From positions 558,001 to 622,000 of the forward strand of contig MU270043.1 in the NCBI GenBank assembly GCA_021432635.1: a stretch of DNA of 64,000 nt. Direction: 5' to 3'. The stretch is from Thozetella sp. PMI_491 (taxonomy: Eukaryota > Ascomycota > Sordariomycetes > Chaetosphaeriales > Chaetosphaeriaceae). The position numbers and the translations under genes are program-made. This document shows positions 45,523 through 56,221 of this stretch, one piece after another. The notes under the pieces were generated by a model. It was not told the origin of the DNA. It saw only the letters and a program-made list of their open reading frames with translations, and did not search any database. Position 1 is the stretch's first letter. Each line of letters starts with the position of its first letter.

Positions 45523-48500
45523 GATGGGCGAGGGTCAATTGGTAGTGGTGATGGGAGAGGGCGACTCAGGCTTGCGGGCAAATCTAGGTCGAGGTGTTGA
45601 AAGCTTGAGGTGTCGGCATCAGAGCTATCGCAATGCACTCAATTGGAGTGGGGCTCACGTGATGCTCCTCCGGGTCCTGTCCTGTGCTAGCCCACCGTGG
45701 GCCAAAACTGGGTGGGTCCATTTTGTACCTGCTGCATTGCTTGAGGCGTGAACTGCAGCCCCCCTGAAGCGATCTGTTTGCATTTTACTAAACAAAAGTC
45801 TACGGACGTTGTATGTTGCGGCCCATTTAAATAAATAAGCCAAAAAATCTTGATACAGAATTGACACAATAGAACACTGTTCAATGGCGCTTCTACACTC
45901 AGCAAGACGTTCTTCCGGAATGGCAATATTTATGCAAGGCGCGTCTGTTACACATTTAACCGTGACAACAGAGATGTTGCCCAGATATATGACTCTCCGC
46001 GCCAACTTCTATGAAGGAAGGCTTCCTTTGGGGATATGGCTAAGTTTGAAACAGACCAAGGTAGCCATCCACCTGCGTTCCTCAGCTCACACTGCCCGAT
46101 AGGCACTTTGGCGCTCCCTAGCCTCTACTGAGAACATAAACCCGTTTCTTGATAAGCCATCCTGAGAAGTGAACCCGGACAAATCTGTGCTTTCGGTCCC
46201 CATCACTGAGTCCTCGGCACGACATGAGGCAATACTCTAAGTTTAAATATCTTCTGAAGTTATGTTAACCTCATTCAGCTGGTCGGGGAAAGCCTTCTTG
46301 CAAGGCGCTCAAAGGCCGTGTGGTATAAGCCACATCTCTAGATATGAAGCACACGCTTATAGCCGTAGCCTATCACGCCCAGTATGAGAAGGCTACAGCC
46401 AACCACCGCCCTGAACATTGCCTCAAACCCCACATACTTGTGAAAACACAAGAATTAGTCAGGTGCTGGCTGTGCAGGAATTGGTAGGTTAGACAAAAGC
46501 TAGCTGCCTTAGGGAAAAGTCACCTCTTAATTGAATCAGAGGTGAGGCGAGTTGGCAAGAGTTACAAACATGTACCCTGAGGGCTTTCGAGTAGAAAGAC
46601 GCGAAAATGTAAACTGCGCGTGAAAGGAGGACTGGCCAAGGGCTGAGTGCCAGCAGGCGTAGGGTGGGGCCACAACGTGTTGACCAAATGGGAAGTTTGA
46701 ATGCGAAGACTGGTGGGAGATGTCAGCGCTGGATACTGGAGCGCCCTGAATGTTCTAATAAGACAGTACTGGCCAGCGTCCGTTCTGTCTAGGGACGATG
46801 GTAGAGGATATATAGCGATTATTGCCACAATGATTGATACCAGACTGGAGAATCAAAAGCCGCACTGGCGCCCCCGTCTCGTTGCTCTAGGCCAAACCGT
46901 CCCAGTCCGGGCCGTTCCATGCGAGTAAGCTGGTAACATCCAGGCCCGATCTAAGCGCACCGGGAGCAGGCTGATCAGATACATATTGGTTGGACAACGA
47001 CGGATTAGAGGCAGGTAACCTGACCAGAGCTAGTCTGCAATTCCATCTCAGTCGGGTTGCTCTGTCTTTGGCGATTGTTCCAAGTTCCAAGTCCGTGAGA
47101 AAACAGCCTTCTAGCCCAAGCTTTTTTCCGGATAACTCACTCCTATGGGTCGGAGAGCAAAGTTTTTGGGGCTCGCGACATTATGAGGAAAGTTATAAGA
47201 AATACAATCTTCCCTCGGCGTATCTTGGCATATTATGAAGCCCACGTGCATCGACGCTCGCTGATCCGGGACTTAGATTGCTGCCTCGCTTGGCAGTTGG
47301 ACGGAAGGCATCACAGATGAGTTTATAAGAATGAACGTCTACATTTTGTAGAGATACACGACGTGTCCTCAGCTGGGATGCACCTTGTATGGCGGCTAGG
47401 AATGCTAAGCAAGGGGTGCGTCGAACGCGGTGCCGCAGACACAAACGACATGACCACCATCCAAGATATGGTTCGACGCGGGCATGCGGTTTCGTAGTTC
47501 TGTGGCAGCTGGCTGTTTTGCTGGCCACGAGATCCCACCGGGGGGTTGCTCACAGTGCTACGCCCGATGTGATCTACCCTGGGGTAGCCAGGCGTGAACG
47601 ACGCGCGCCAGGAAGCCTCTCAACGACCCACGCTTCATCTGGTAGCGTGGTAATCAACACGCGCCTTCGAGAGATGGCACGAGCCCCTCGGCTCCGCACG
47701 ACTGGTGCTCAAGAAGTAGACACGACCCCTGGCAGGCAAATAGATGTCCTTCGTCTGGCGAGGAGTGGGTCTCTACCTAGGTTGTCTTGGCTGTCGACAA
47801 AGAGAAAGAATACTGGGGTGGGGTATAAGAAGACCATTGACGCGGCTTGGAGCGGGAAGACTTAGTACTCGAAGGAGAGTTGGAGCGAGGGTTCGGGTTG
47901 GAGCTCACCCGGGTATGTGCGACTTGTGTGTGATTCGTTCCTGCCTTGCCTACGAAGTACTACTCGGTCCCGGTGGCACCTGTCAGAGGATGCTCCTCAT
48001 TTCACCACGGCATGATGAGAAAACTCACACGACTGGAGGCAAATGAGACGAATGAGGCGAAGGGAGGCGCCTAGTGGGGTGGTGCCGTAGCGCTCGAACT
48101 GGGTTAGAGGGACTCGTCAGCTCATGTGCCGTGATTGGCCACTAGGGGCTCCTAATCCCTGTGGGCTGCCCGATGTGGGCGGGAGGTGCGTAAGTCGCAG
48201 CTTTGACCCTACGAAGTGCTGCCCCTGGGGTGTGTTTCCGCGTTTCTGGCCCTCTTGACCAGCGCCTTTGGTTGGATAGGGCCCTGACTGTGTTGTGTAC
48301 TCGGGTTACTGGATGATTATATTCACTTTGCAAAATTCTCTGGGCTCTCTGGACCGCAGATGACGAAGATGGGTGTACGATCTGTAATCCCTTCCGCGCT
48401 GTCTCCTCGAAAAGCCGCTGGGGAGCGGTGCTTGTGCAGGCCTGTTGTCCCCTTGCTCCTGTTCTAATTCCAGAGACTGCGGCCGTTTGGCCGGTTCGGG

Positions 48501-48758
48501 CTGAGTTGGAGCGGGTCACCCCCAGGGCGATGACGAGTCAAAGTTAGGCCCTGCGGACCACCCCCCATAGCCAATTCGAGCCTTCCCTTATGAACCCGTT
48601 CTGGGCCCGTCCACCTCCTTCACTCCTATGTTACTTAACTCCCGGTGTTGCCCGGCATATCGCGACGTCTTGGCCCTCGTCGCCACCGATACACAAACCC
48701 GATTCCACGGATACAGGCACCCATCGAGGCTCACAATCCATCCTGAAGCCCCCCTTCG
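45523..48758. other. 3.2 kb gene-poor region
   Basis: No intact gene is seen. Base composition is uneven: about 45,750-46,600 is AT-richer than the rest. A short hydrophobic frame on the minus strand at 46338-46454 resembles the end of a membrane protein. Frames at 47389-47865 (+) and 48142-48519 (-) are unrecognised and probably accidental. The last part holds the promoter of the GPPH-repeat protein gene. Confidence 0.5.
46338..46454 (-). pseudogene. Possible membrane-protein C-terminal remnant
   Basis: A 38-codon frame bounded by stops reads FHKYVGFEAMF, then a roughly 20-residue hydrophobic helix with GYGYKR and a stop. The form, an amphipathic lead, one membrane helix and a short basic tail, suits the last helix of a major facilitator or similar transporter. 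A pyrimidine-rich acceptor-like sequence precedes it. No upstream exon with further helices is visible to 46,800, so it is either a relic or chance. Confidence 0.2.
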
Positions 48759-51094
48759 ATGATGCGCGGCCTGTTGCAGGCAGCGCTCCTGCTGGCGCCG
48801 GCGCTGGCAGGGGCCAGTCCCATACAGCCTTATGAAGATGCAATCCCATCTGCTTTCATCGCTCTGCAGCCGCCCCTGGATGTGCTTGGAGGGTCTGCAT
48901 TGGTATGATATTAGCTGGCCGCTGGCCTCAATAGTCTCAGAGAGACGGAGACGCGGAACGGAAACTGACATGTCGGCAGACCTTCCGCCTAGATGTGGGC
49001 GAGTCTAAGGATGCTTGCGGATACAGCAATGTCACCATCAACGGCGAGGTCCTCCCACAAGGTGGAAGCGGCACCATCGCCGTCGACCAAGGCGCCGCTG
49101 TGGTCGCCCATTGGGAGTTCACCTGTGTCAACTGGAACAACAAGCCCCAGGAGCAACTGATGACGCTAACTGTGGATATTATCGATGGCAAGGAGGTGAG
49201 GGATCTGGCCTTCACCGTCCGCTTCCAGCAGGTCGCCCCGGTTTGGATCTCTGACATCGAAGGGCCTGCCCGCATGACCCGCGTTCACGACCTCAAGGTT
49301 GGTGAGCACGCCGACGATGAGTTGGCCCAGGAGGATATGGAGAGTGATCTGGACCGCGAGCTCGCTGAACTCGAGTTCCTCCACTTCCAAGTGTTCGAGC
49401 TTCAGCAAGCCATCTATATGAAGGAGATGCACCTCGGCGAGGCTTTTGGGTGGAAGGGGAAGAAGGAGTGCAAGGGTGTCAGCTGCTTCCTCAAGTCGCT
49501 ATTCGAAAAGGTGACCGGCGCCGCCATGGCCTTCTACGGTGAGGTGTCCGAGTACGAGGAGCTTTTCGAGGGCGAGCCACACCGAGGCCCGCCACATCAC
49601 GGCCCGCATCATGGGCCTCACCACGGCCCCGGGCGCAAGGGACCGCACTGGAAGCACCCCAAGCACGGAAAGGGGCCCAAGTTCCCGCATTGGTTCCCTC
49701 ACCACGGAAACCATAGCCACCACGGAAACCACACCCACGGCAACCATACCTTCCCACCACCGCCGTGGCGCCGTCCCCACCACCCTCCTCCATTCTGTCG
49801 ATGCCCACCTCCGGGGGGAGCCCATCACCCGCCGCCACCCTTCGGTCCTCCCCATGGTCCTCCACATGGTCCTCCCCATGGTCCTCCCCATGGTCCTCCT
49901 CATGGTCCTCCTCATGGTCCTCCCCATGATCCTCCTCACGGCCCTCCCCATGGTCCTCCCCATGGCCCCCCGGATGATGTTCCTGACCGCCGTCCTCCGC
50001 ACGGACCGCCTAGCGACGACAAGCCTCCCATGCATGGAGAGCCTGGTATGGAGCCAGGTAGGCGGCCGCCGTGGGATGGCCACGACGGTCCTGAAGATTT
50101 CCCCCCATTCGACCTGGAACATGGAATGGTGAGTTTGCTGCGGCCCATCACCTTTGAACTTTTTGACTGACTTGACCTAAAACAGCCCCCGCCACCTCCC
50201 CCGCCGCCCTTTGATGAGGAGCGGTTTTTCCCTGAGGACTTTCCACCGCCTCCCCACCATGGCGGCCCTGGTGGACCTCCTCCACCACCGCCTCCCCCTC
50301 CTGGCGGCCCTGATGGCCCTCCTCCCCCGCCTCATGATCATCACCACGGACCGGGAGGCCACCACGGCCCTCCTCCACCCCCACCCCCGCCTCACCGTCT
50401 CAACCCCTTAAAGATCGTGACCGTCTCGGTCCTACTCGGCATCCTCGTTGCCATCCTCCACAGGCGCTGCACCATGCGCCGGGACGCGCGCAGCAAGCGC
50501 CGTGAGACATTCCGCCGGCGCCGGGCTAGCCACCACACCAAGTGCCGTGGCTTCCTCGCTCGTCTGCTCTGGGGACGTTGCAACCGCGACGAGGAGAAGG
50601 AGTCGATGCTACAGCAGTACGAGGAGGAGGAGGAGGAGGACGCCGACAAGGTCGAGCACGGGGATGTTGCCAATGAGATCTCCAACCTCCGCACTGCAGC
50701 CGATGTCGTCGGCGAGATGGTGACTGCCGAGGAAGCCCGATCCGCCCTGACTCAAGGCCAGCAGCACTTGTCGGTCACACAAACTCACCACGTACAGGTG
50801 ACGGCGCCCCTGCCGAGCCCGCACGCTGCGTTTGCTCACTACGTTCCCATGGGTCTTCATGACGACGAGGCACTCCCAGCCTACGAGACGGCTGTGAGCG
50901 GCCGGCCCACTCCGCAGGCTGCTGCGGCTGCGGCGATTGCACAATATCCCAGCCCAGCACCAGACACAGACAGTATCATCGCGGACGGGTATGGGTCCTC
51001 TAACGGTGTAGAGTCCACGCGGTACACCCCAGGAAGCTCTGGGTCTGTGGGGAGCGGGGGCATGGATGACGTGTTGGGGGACACCAAGCATTAG
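48759..51094 (+). CDS. Single-pass membrane protein with Gly-Pro-Pro-His repeats
   Basis: I do not recognise this family. Three exons, 48759-48902, 48980-50128 and 50186-51094, give 733 residues. A signal peptide is clear (MMRGLLQAALLLAPALAGA). A folded extracellular part of about 150 residues follows with a few cysteines and strands (TFRLDVG, LTLTV-like segments). Then come His/Pro/Gly-rich stretches, including HHGPHHGPHHGPG and eleven GPPH-type units encoded at 49844-49975, and polyproline around intron 2. One membrane helix lies at about 507-524 (KIVTVSVLLGILVAIL), followed by Arg/Lys-rich residues, so the C-terminus is cytosolic. The about 210-residue tail has an acidic Glu run, and a PxY-like LPAYETA motif. 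The design suggests a cell-surface or wall-spanning sensor or metal-binding protein; this is inference. Confidence 0.75.
49844..49975 (+). repeat. 12-bp coding minisatellite, 11 units
   Basis: Eleven in-frame 12-base units begin at 49844, each near GGTCCTCCCCAT. They translate to Gly-Pro-Pro-His, with Asp replacing Gly or His in some units. Units differ by only one to three bases, mainly at silent positions. Confidence 0.92.
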
Positions 51095-51520
51095 AGGGTT
51101 GGAAGTTGTGCTGATAAGATGCCTACGAAGAAAGGGGGTACAGAAAGAATTGCAGTATGAGGAGAGTGATAATTTGGGCCACCCCTTCATTTTCTCTTTG
51201 TTTGGAATTAGGCCCTCTTGCGAATTGCTTTTTCCGTATGTCTCTTTCTAGTGTGAAGATACCGGGCAATATTTAGTAGTAGATACCCTGAGACGGGGTA
51301 AAAGGTCTAGGGTCCTAGGTGTTCAGCCTCGCAGGAAGGTTGATAAAACTTCTATAAACAAACCAAAAACCCCAATCCGTGAAGGAAATCGTGGCTCCCC
51401 CCGTCGTTCTCTTTGGACCTAATCACAACTGTGCAGGCCACTTATCGGCGGTAGTCTAAATGGCAAGAATCTCTCTACATGTCTGGTTTTGGGGGTCAGG
51501 ATTCGAGCCGAGGGTAGCCA
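51095..51520. other. Convergent 3' spacer, GPPH protein and SCN1-like gene
   Basis: This gap between facing stop codons is AT-richer than its surroundings and should contain both 3' untranslated regions. No gene is seen. Confidence 0.55.
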
Positions 51521-52801
51521 TTACCCAAAGATGAACTCTTCATAGTTTCTCCGGATTTTCTCTACGCCTTCCCGTAGTTCCCAGCCTTTGATCACGCACA
51601 CTCGGCGGTACATTTGCTCCAGAAGCTGATCCATGTCCTCCCCGGCGATGTGTATGTCGCTTTCGATCAAGATCTGATTGTCGGGGCAGGCTCGGATGAC
51701 ATCAGGGAACCTAGCCTCAGTGGCTGGGGTTGAGAGATTAACAACAGCAGAAAAGGAGAAGAAGATGCGCGCTGGTATCGTGGGCGTGAGCCATTGCTTG
51801 ATCATCTCTGCGGAGCCGCTGTAACTGTGCAGGCATATCCGTGGAGGGAACGGCTTGGCTGGTACGGCGGCGACCTTCCCACCTCTAGCCTGGCTTCCCC
51901 CCTCCTCAGCTTCCTCGTCGGAGCTGAAGTCCTCGGCGCCAGGGGCGATCCGTCTCTGCTGCCGTTTGCTCAACACTTCCTTTTCGTGGCCTTTCCACAG
52001 GGATGAGATAGTTTCGAAGAGCACACCCGGCGCCTGGACCCCGTGCACGCTGACAGCACGTCCCAGCTCCCCGGCCAGCTTGAGCTGTGCGCGCAAGACG
52101 CTGACCTGGTGCGGCATGCGAACGTGGTGCGGACTCAGCAGGCGCCCTTCGCGCCCGCCCGGGGTCAGCCCACCGTCTCGCGCCGACTGGTCCTGGTCGC
52201 TCCACGCCTGCGGCAGCCTAAAGGCTTTGTCGAGCCCGACCTCCCCGACGAGGGCCAGGGGGTGTGCAAGCAGCCGTTCGCGGGTTTCAGATACCAGGGA
52301 GCTGAGTGCCTTAGGCTCCGGCAGAGACGCGACGAGGTCAGCGTCGGGCTCGGGGGACGACAAGACCGCAGCATAGTGTCGTGCTTTTTGGTCCTCCCGG
52401 GCCTGCGAGGCCGCGTCGTACGTCGCGTCTGCCGCGGGAAGAGAGATGTCGTCGTACAGCTGGTGCGAGAACCAAGGATGCCAGCCGAACGCTGGGACCA
52501 GCTTGGTGGGCTCGCTCTGGTCTCGGCCGGTCGGCGACAAGCAGTCCCGGCTCTGAATTCCGTGCTCCTCAGCCACCGAAGCTACGAGGTCCTGGTCTTC
52601 AGAGCGAGTGGCCATGACTGTCAGTGCTTTTGCCCTCATGCCGGGGATGCTCGCGATAGACGACATGGTGTCGGTGGGGTGACAATGGGCATCGAAGGCG
52701 CCGATGCTCCAGGGGAACGGCTCGTCGCTGCCAGGCGCCGCCTCGGTCCCAGTGCCCTCTCCGCGCTCTGCATGCTCGGCCTGCCAGTGTTGCTGGCACA
52801 T
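51521..52801 (-). CDS. scn1: TatD-family metal-dependent hydrolase, Scn1-like
   Basis: TatD proteins are TIM-barrel metallohydrolases, several with DNase activity; fission yeast Scn1 was named as a Cut9-interacting protein. A single exon gives 426 residues. FDAHCHPTDT supplies Asp37, His39 and His41 of the metal site. GEVGLDKAFRLP gives Glu187, SVHGVQAPGV the next His, LHSYSG another His, and LIESDIHIAGE the final Asp; all ligand positions of the family are present. An acidic, low-complexity insert (SSDEEAEEGGSQ) interrupts the barrel, and a Gly/Arg-rich loop lies after residue 200. Both make it longer than bacterial TatD (about 260 residues) and fit the Scn1-type fungal branch. The substrate is not known from sequence. 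Confidence 0.9.
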   Translation of the reverse strand: MCQQHWQAEHAERGEGTGTEAAPGSDEPFPWSIGAFDAHCHPTDTMSSIASIPGMRAKALTVMATRSEDQDLVASVAEEHGIQSRDCLSPTGRDQSEPTKLVPAFGWHPWFSHQLYDDISLPAADATYDAASQAREDQKARHYAAVLSSPEPDADLVASLPEPKALSSLVSETRERLLAHPLALVGEVGLDKAFRLPQAWSDQDQSARDGGLTPGGREGRLLSPHHVRMPHQVSVLRAQLKLAGELGRAVSVHGVQAPGVLFETISSLWKGHEKEVLSKRQQRRIAPGAEDFSSDEEAEEGGSQARGGKVAAVPAKPFPPRICLHSYSGSAEMIKQWLTPTIPARIFFSFSAVVNLSTPATEARFPDVIRACPDNQILIESDIHIAGEDMDQLLEQMYRRVCVIKGWELREGVEKIRRNYEEFIFG

Positions 52802-54828
52802 GGTTTGCGAGGCTATGTATGCAGTGTTGGTCCTCGGGTATTGGATTAGGGGCCAACGCCGAGGATACTGGTAGGCTGGCCTCGATGATGCGAAGCGACT
52901 GCAGAATGATGGGGCGAATGCGGCTCAAGTAAGTACCCCACCACGGCCCCAAGGAGGAGGGAGGTGAGTCAATAGACGACAGAAGCCCCCCGAATGTTCC
53001 ATCCGACAGGCGGGCTATAGTGAAATAACAGCTCCCGTGGTCGACGCCGACATAGCAACGAGACGGAACTTGGCAGTGATTGGCCAATTGCTTAAGCGAT
53101 TGTTCGCTGCCTACCTCAAGATAGTGTTCGACACCCAAGCTACATTAAGCCAGGTAAGATACCCGGGTAACTTGCCACAAGTTAGGTCCGAGGTAGGTAG
53201 TGAGGTATCCGAGATAAGGAAGCTACCTTGGGGTCCTCGGGGTCAGCACCCATGACGTAGATAGAACCTGCGATTGGCATCCCGTTGTAGCTTCCCCCCT
53301 CCACCATCTTGCACAGCCCGAGAGGCCTAGACAGACAGGTCTGATCGTGGCGTCAAACGCCATGCAACGTCGCTAGGTTAGGTATGTACGACACTGATTA
53401 CTTTTTTTTTTTAAAAAAAAAATTATTCATTGGGGAGCCGGGGCAGCCCCTAGGATTGATCCCCGAAGAACCACTTCGCTGTAAACCTCGGCATGTGGTG
53501 AATGCGTTGCCAATAGGAGAAGAGAGGGCATAATTATCACGCAGCGGTCGATCCAGCTAGGTATCCTTGGCTGCTGTCGCTCGAGACTTTAGCGTGGACA
53601 TGGATCGGGCCCCGACCTAACCCTCCTGGCATCCTGCCTGCTCTCCTACATACATACATCACCACAAGAAACCAGGATCGGGATGATGACGGCGAGGGTA
53701 CATAGGTTAGCAAGTTGGGCAGGCACCGTTTCCCGGTAGGTTCAATTGGTCAACGAAATAAAAGGCTAGCCAAAAGTTCTTCATACACAGCACGCCGATC
53801 GACCGTGGGACCGTGGGACCCTGAAATAATGGGTGCGCGCCACTGTGGTTGCCGGGTAGAAGATCCCTCAAGCACGGAATACCTAAGCAGCGAAGACGGC
53901 AAACCCCGGCTGGTCTGGACAGTCTTGTTGGCCTCGGTTGTTGAAACTGGCCGCTGGAGCTGGTGGCAAAAAGAGGGACTTCGTGGTCAGCCACCCCCTC
54001 TCCCTTCTCGCCTGTTCCCTGTCTGGCTTGCGGAGGAGGTATTGGTTTGCCTGGCTTGCCTGGCAACCTAGCGTGTGGTCTGCCCAGGCGCCCAAACCGT
54101 CCGGACGGCGTCCCCGCTGGCAGGGACCAAACCGAGCAGGCGCCTTTTACCCCAGACTTTTCGGACGCGGGCTAGTGCCAGTGAGGTCTCGGCTGCGCGG
54201 ACCAATCCCCTGTCGCCTGCCGAAACTTTGCACCAGCAGGCGCTAGAGCACCTCCGCAAGCCGAACCGCTTGCAGCCGGTCAATTTCACATGCCACCGCT
54301 CGCACCACCTTGCATGCTAGTAGCACCACCTACCTACCCTAGTCCTGCCGTGCAACCCGGACTTCTGCTTGTGTTTGCCCCCTCCCCACCTTCAACATCG
54401 CCAGCCCTTATCTGGAGCCAACTAACACCACGTCCTCGCTGACCCCCTCCTCCTGCACGACTGTTGTCCGGACCTTTGGCCTAGGAGCAAGACTTGGCTG
54501 CAGGGGCCAATCCGTCTTGCTTGCATCATTTTGGCGCTGCTTCTAGCCGTGCCCGGCCCGCCCGCCCTTTGTCAATCCAACTCCACCGAGATCCTCCGAA
54601 CCTCTACCTCTCTCCCCTCTTCTTCCGTACCGTCATCCTTATCTCTGCGGACTCCGGCTCCTGCTACGCCTCTCGAGGGGCACGTCGACGGCCAGCACCG
54701 AACCCCATCATGTGACGCCGACCTCCGCAAAATCTAGGAGTAGTTAGGTTGTACGAGTCTCGACTCCAGAATCCCGGATCTCTCCCTCCTCTTTTGCGTC
54801 TCGCGACCGCTGTCGAGCCGCAGCCAGG
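52802..54828. other. 2.0 kb spacer upstream of SCN1-like and membrane-hairpin genes
   Basis: Two genes diverge from this spacer, so it carries both promoters. It holds an oligo(T)-oligo(A) tract at 53402-53422 and three GTGGGACC-like units near 53803-53820. C/T-rich sequence from about 54350 suits a fungal leader. No gene is supportable. Confidence 0.5.
53402..53422. repeat. T11A10 palindromic tract
   Basis: Eleven T are followed directly by ten A. Such self-complementary tracts repel nucleosomes and may be a promoter element of a neighbouring gene. The sequence just after it (GGGGAGCCGGGGCAGCCCC) forms a second, GC-rich inverted repeat. Confidence 0.75.
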
Positions 54829-55740
54829 ATGCCGCTTCTCAGCCCTGTCCACGGCCTCGTGGTGCCGTTTCTATGCCTTGTCACCATTCCTCTGGCCGTG
54901 TTCGCCGGCATCACCACCACGCTTGCCTTTTCCATCCTCATGTTCCGCGTGACCCTGACCTATCTCGATATTGCGCTCGCCTTCGTCCCTGAATACCTCA
55001 TGGGCCGCAGCTTACACTACCGCATCTCTCCCCTCGCGTACACATATTCGTCCGATCGCCGCGGCTCCCACTCGCAGTCTCCAGGCTCACCAGTGAGCGG
55101 TGGCGAGAGCCCCGTGCACAGCCGGGTCGCTGCTTCATCATCTACGCCGGCCCTGAGCTTCTCCCAAGGAACGGGGTATATTGCGCCGGGACATCGGAGC
55201 CCGACGAGGCGGCGCACCAGCGTGCCTAGCGCTGCCCCAAGTAGCGCCATCTTTGGGGGACGACGCTCCCGCCGCTCCAGCCAGGTGAGCCTCCAGAGCG
55301 TCGGGACGATCACGCCAATCCAAGAAGGAGAGATCCCCATGTCCGCGAGCGGATCCGGCATGCTCTCGTCCACCGGTATCGACCGTGACTTTGAGGGTGT
55401 AGGCGGATGGAGGCTGGACGACCGTGAGGACGACAACTGGGCCAATATCAATTCTCGTCTGGAGCTCCCCTTCGAGCGAGCGTCGGCCCGCCACCACCAG
55501 CGTTCCCCGAGCGGGGAGCAGACAACCCCTGGAGAAGGGAGCTGGCTGATGATGAAGGCGGTGCGGTACGATGTTTCTCCGGAGCGAGAGAAGAGCGGGA
55601 AGCCCTCCATTTCCCCGAATAGCAGCCGGGTCCGGGTGAACCAGATGGTACAAGCTCCAACGCCTTTGACCTCGATGGATAAGGAGGACGGCTACTTCCC
55701 GATCATTGCCGCGCCGAAGGCTAAGAAAAGTGTCACGTAG
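54829..55740 (+). CDS. Conserved-looking fungal protein with N-terminal membrane hairpin
   Basis: I do not recognise a named family. A single exon gives 303 residues. The start lies in a good context (CCAGGATGCC). Residues about 10-55 form one long or two short hydrophobic segments (FLCLVTIPLAVFAGI, then TLAFSILMFRVTLTYLDIALAFV), a layout typical of a membrane hairpin. The rest is hydrophilic and Ser/Pro/Arg-rich, with several basophilic kinase-type sites (RRRTS, RRSRRSSQ) and a short conserved-looking end, DGYFPIIAAPKAKKS. WLMMKAVRYDVSPE is the most structured-looking part of the tail. It faces SPC24 across 481 bp. The frame has a plausible coding profile throughout, but function is unknown. 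Confidence 0.7.
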   Translation: MPLLSPVHGLVVPFLCLVTIPLAVFAGITTTLAFSILMFRVTLTYLDIALAFVPEYLMGRSLHYRISPLAYTYSSDRRGSHSQSPGSPVSGGESPVHSRVAASSSTPALSFSQGTGYIAPGHRSPTRRRTSVPSAAPSSAIFGGRRSRRSSQVSLQSVGTITPIQEGEIPMSASGSGMLSSTGIDRDFEGVGGWRLDDREDDNWANINSRLELPFERASARHHQRSPSGEQTTPGEGSWLMMKAVRYDVSPEREKSGKPSISPNSSRVRVNQMVQAPTPLTSMDKEDGYFPIIAAPKAKKSVT

Positions 55741-56221
55741 CGCCGACCCGTTTGAGACCCGAGGCGGGAGGGAGACGGTGGCTAATGTACGTTTGGAGCA
55801 CCGCTTTTCTTAACTATACCGAGGAAGAGGGGGAAGGACACCGCTGTTTTTGGCGTTCGGGTGGCTTGCTTGATGTTGCTATCCACCGGTTGGGAAGGGT
55901 TTAATCAAGGCAAAACTGGTCTACTCCGGCAAGTAGAAAAGGTATAAACATCACGAGGCGGGATTTACGGACACCACGGGACGGTCTTTGTACGGTACGG
56001 CTGTAACGATGAATGATGAAACGCCCATTCCCAGAGAAGACACACCGGCATCCATAGCTGTAGCGGGGAGGCTCTAGAGGGAAGAAAAAAAAAACAAGTT
56101 GCATTGGTATCCTTGTAACCGCTATAACGCCAGTTCATGAAGTCGTTCCATGGCCCCAAACTCCCATTCCACGTTATATCATGCACAGCCACCTAACATT
56201 CGGTCGATACTGCCTCGTTGG
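55741..56221. other. Convergent 3' spacer, membrane-hairpin gene and SPC24
   Basis: The gap lies between facing stop codons and should be untranslated sequence of both genes. It includes short A runs (about 56085). No gene is seen. Confidence 0.55.

Noticed and set aside
49491-50122. Met/Arg-repeat frames antisense to the GPPH array
   Set aside because: They arise from the 12-bp repeat read on the opposite strand; the sense frame has a signal peptide, membrane helix and matching introns.
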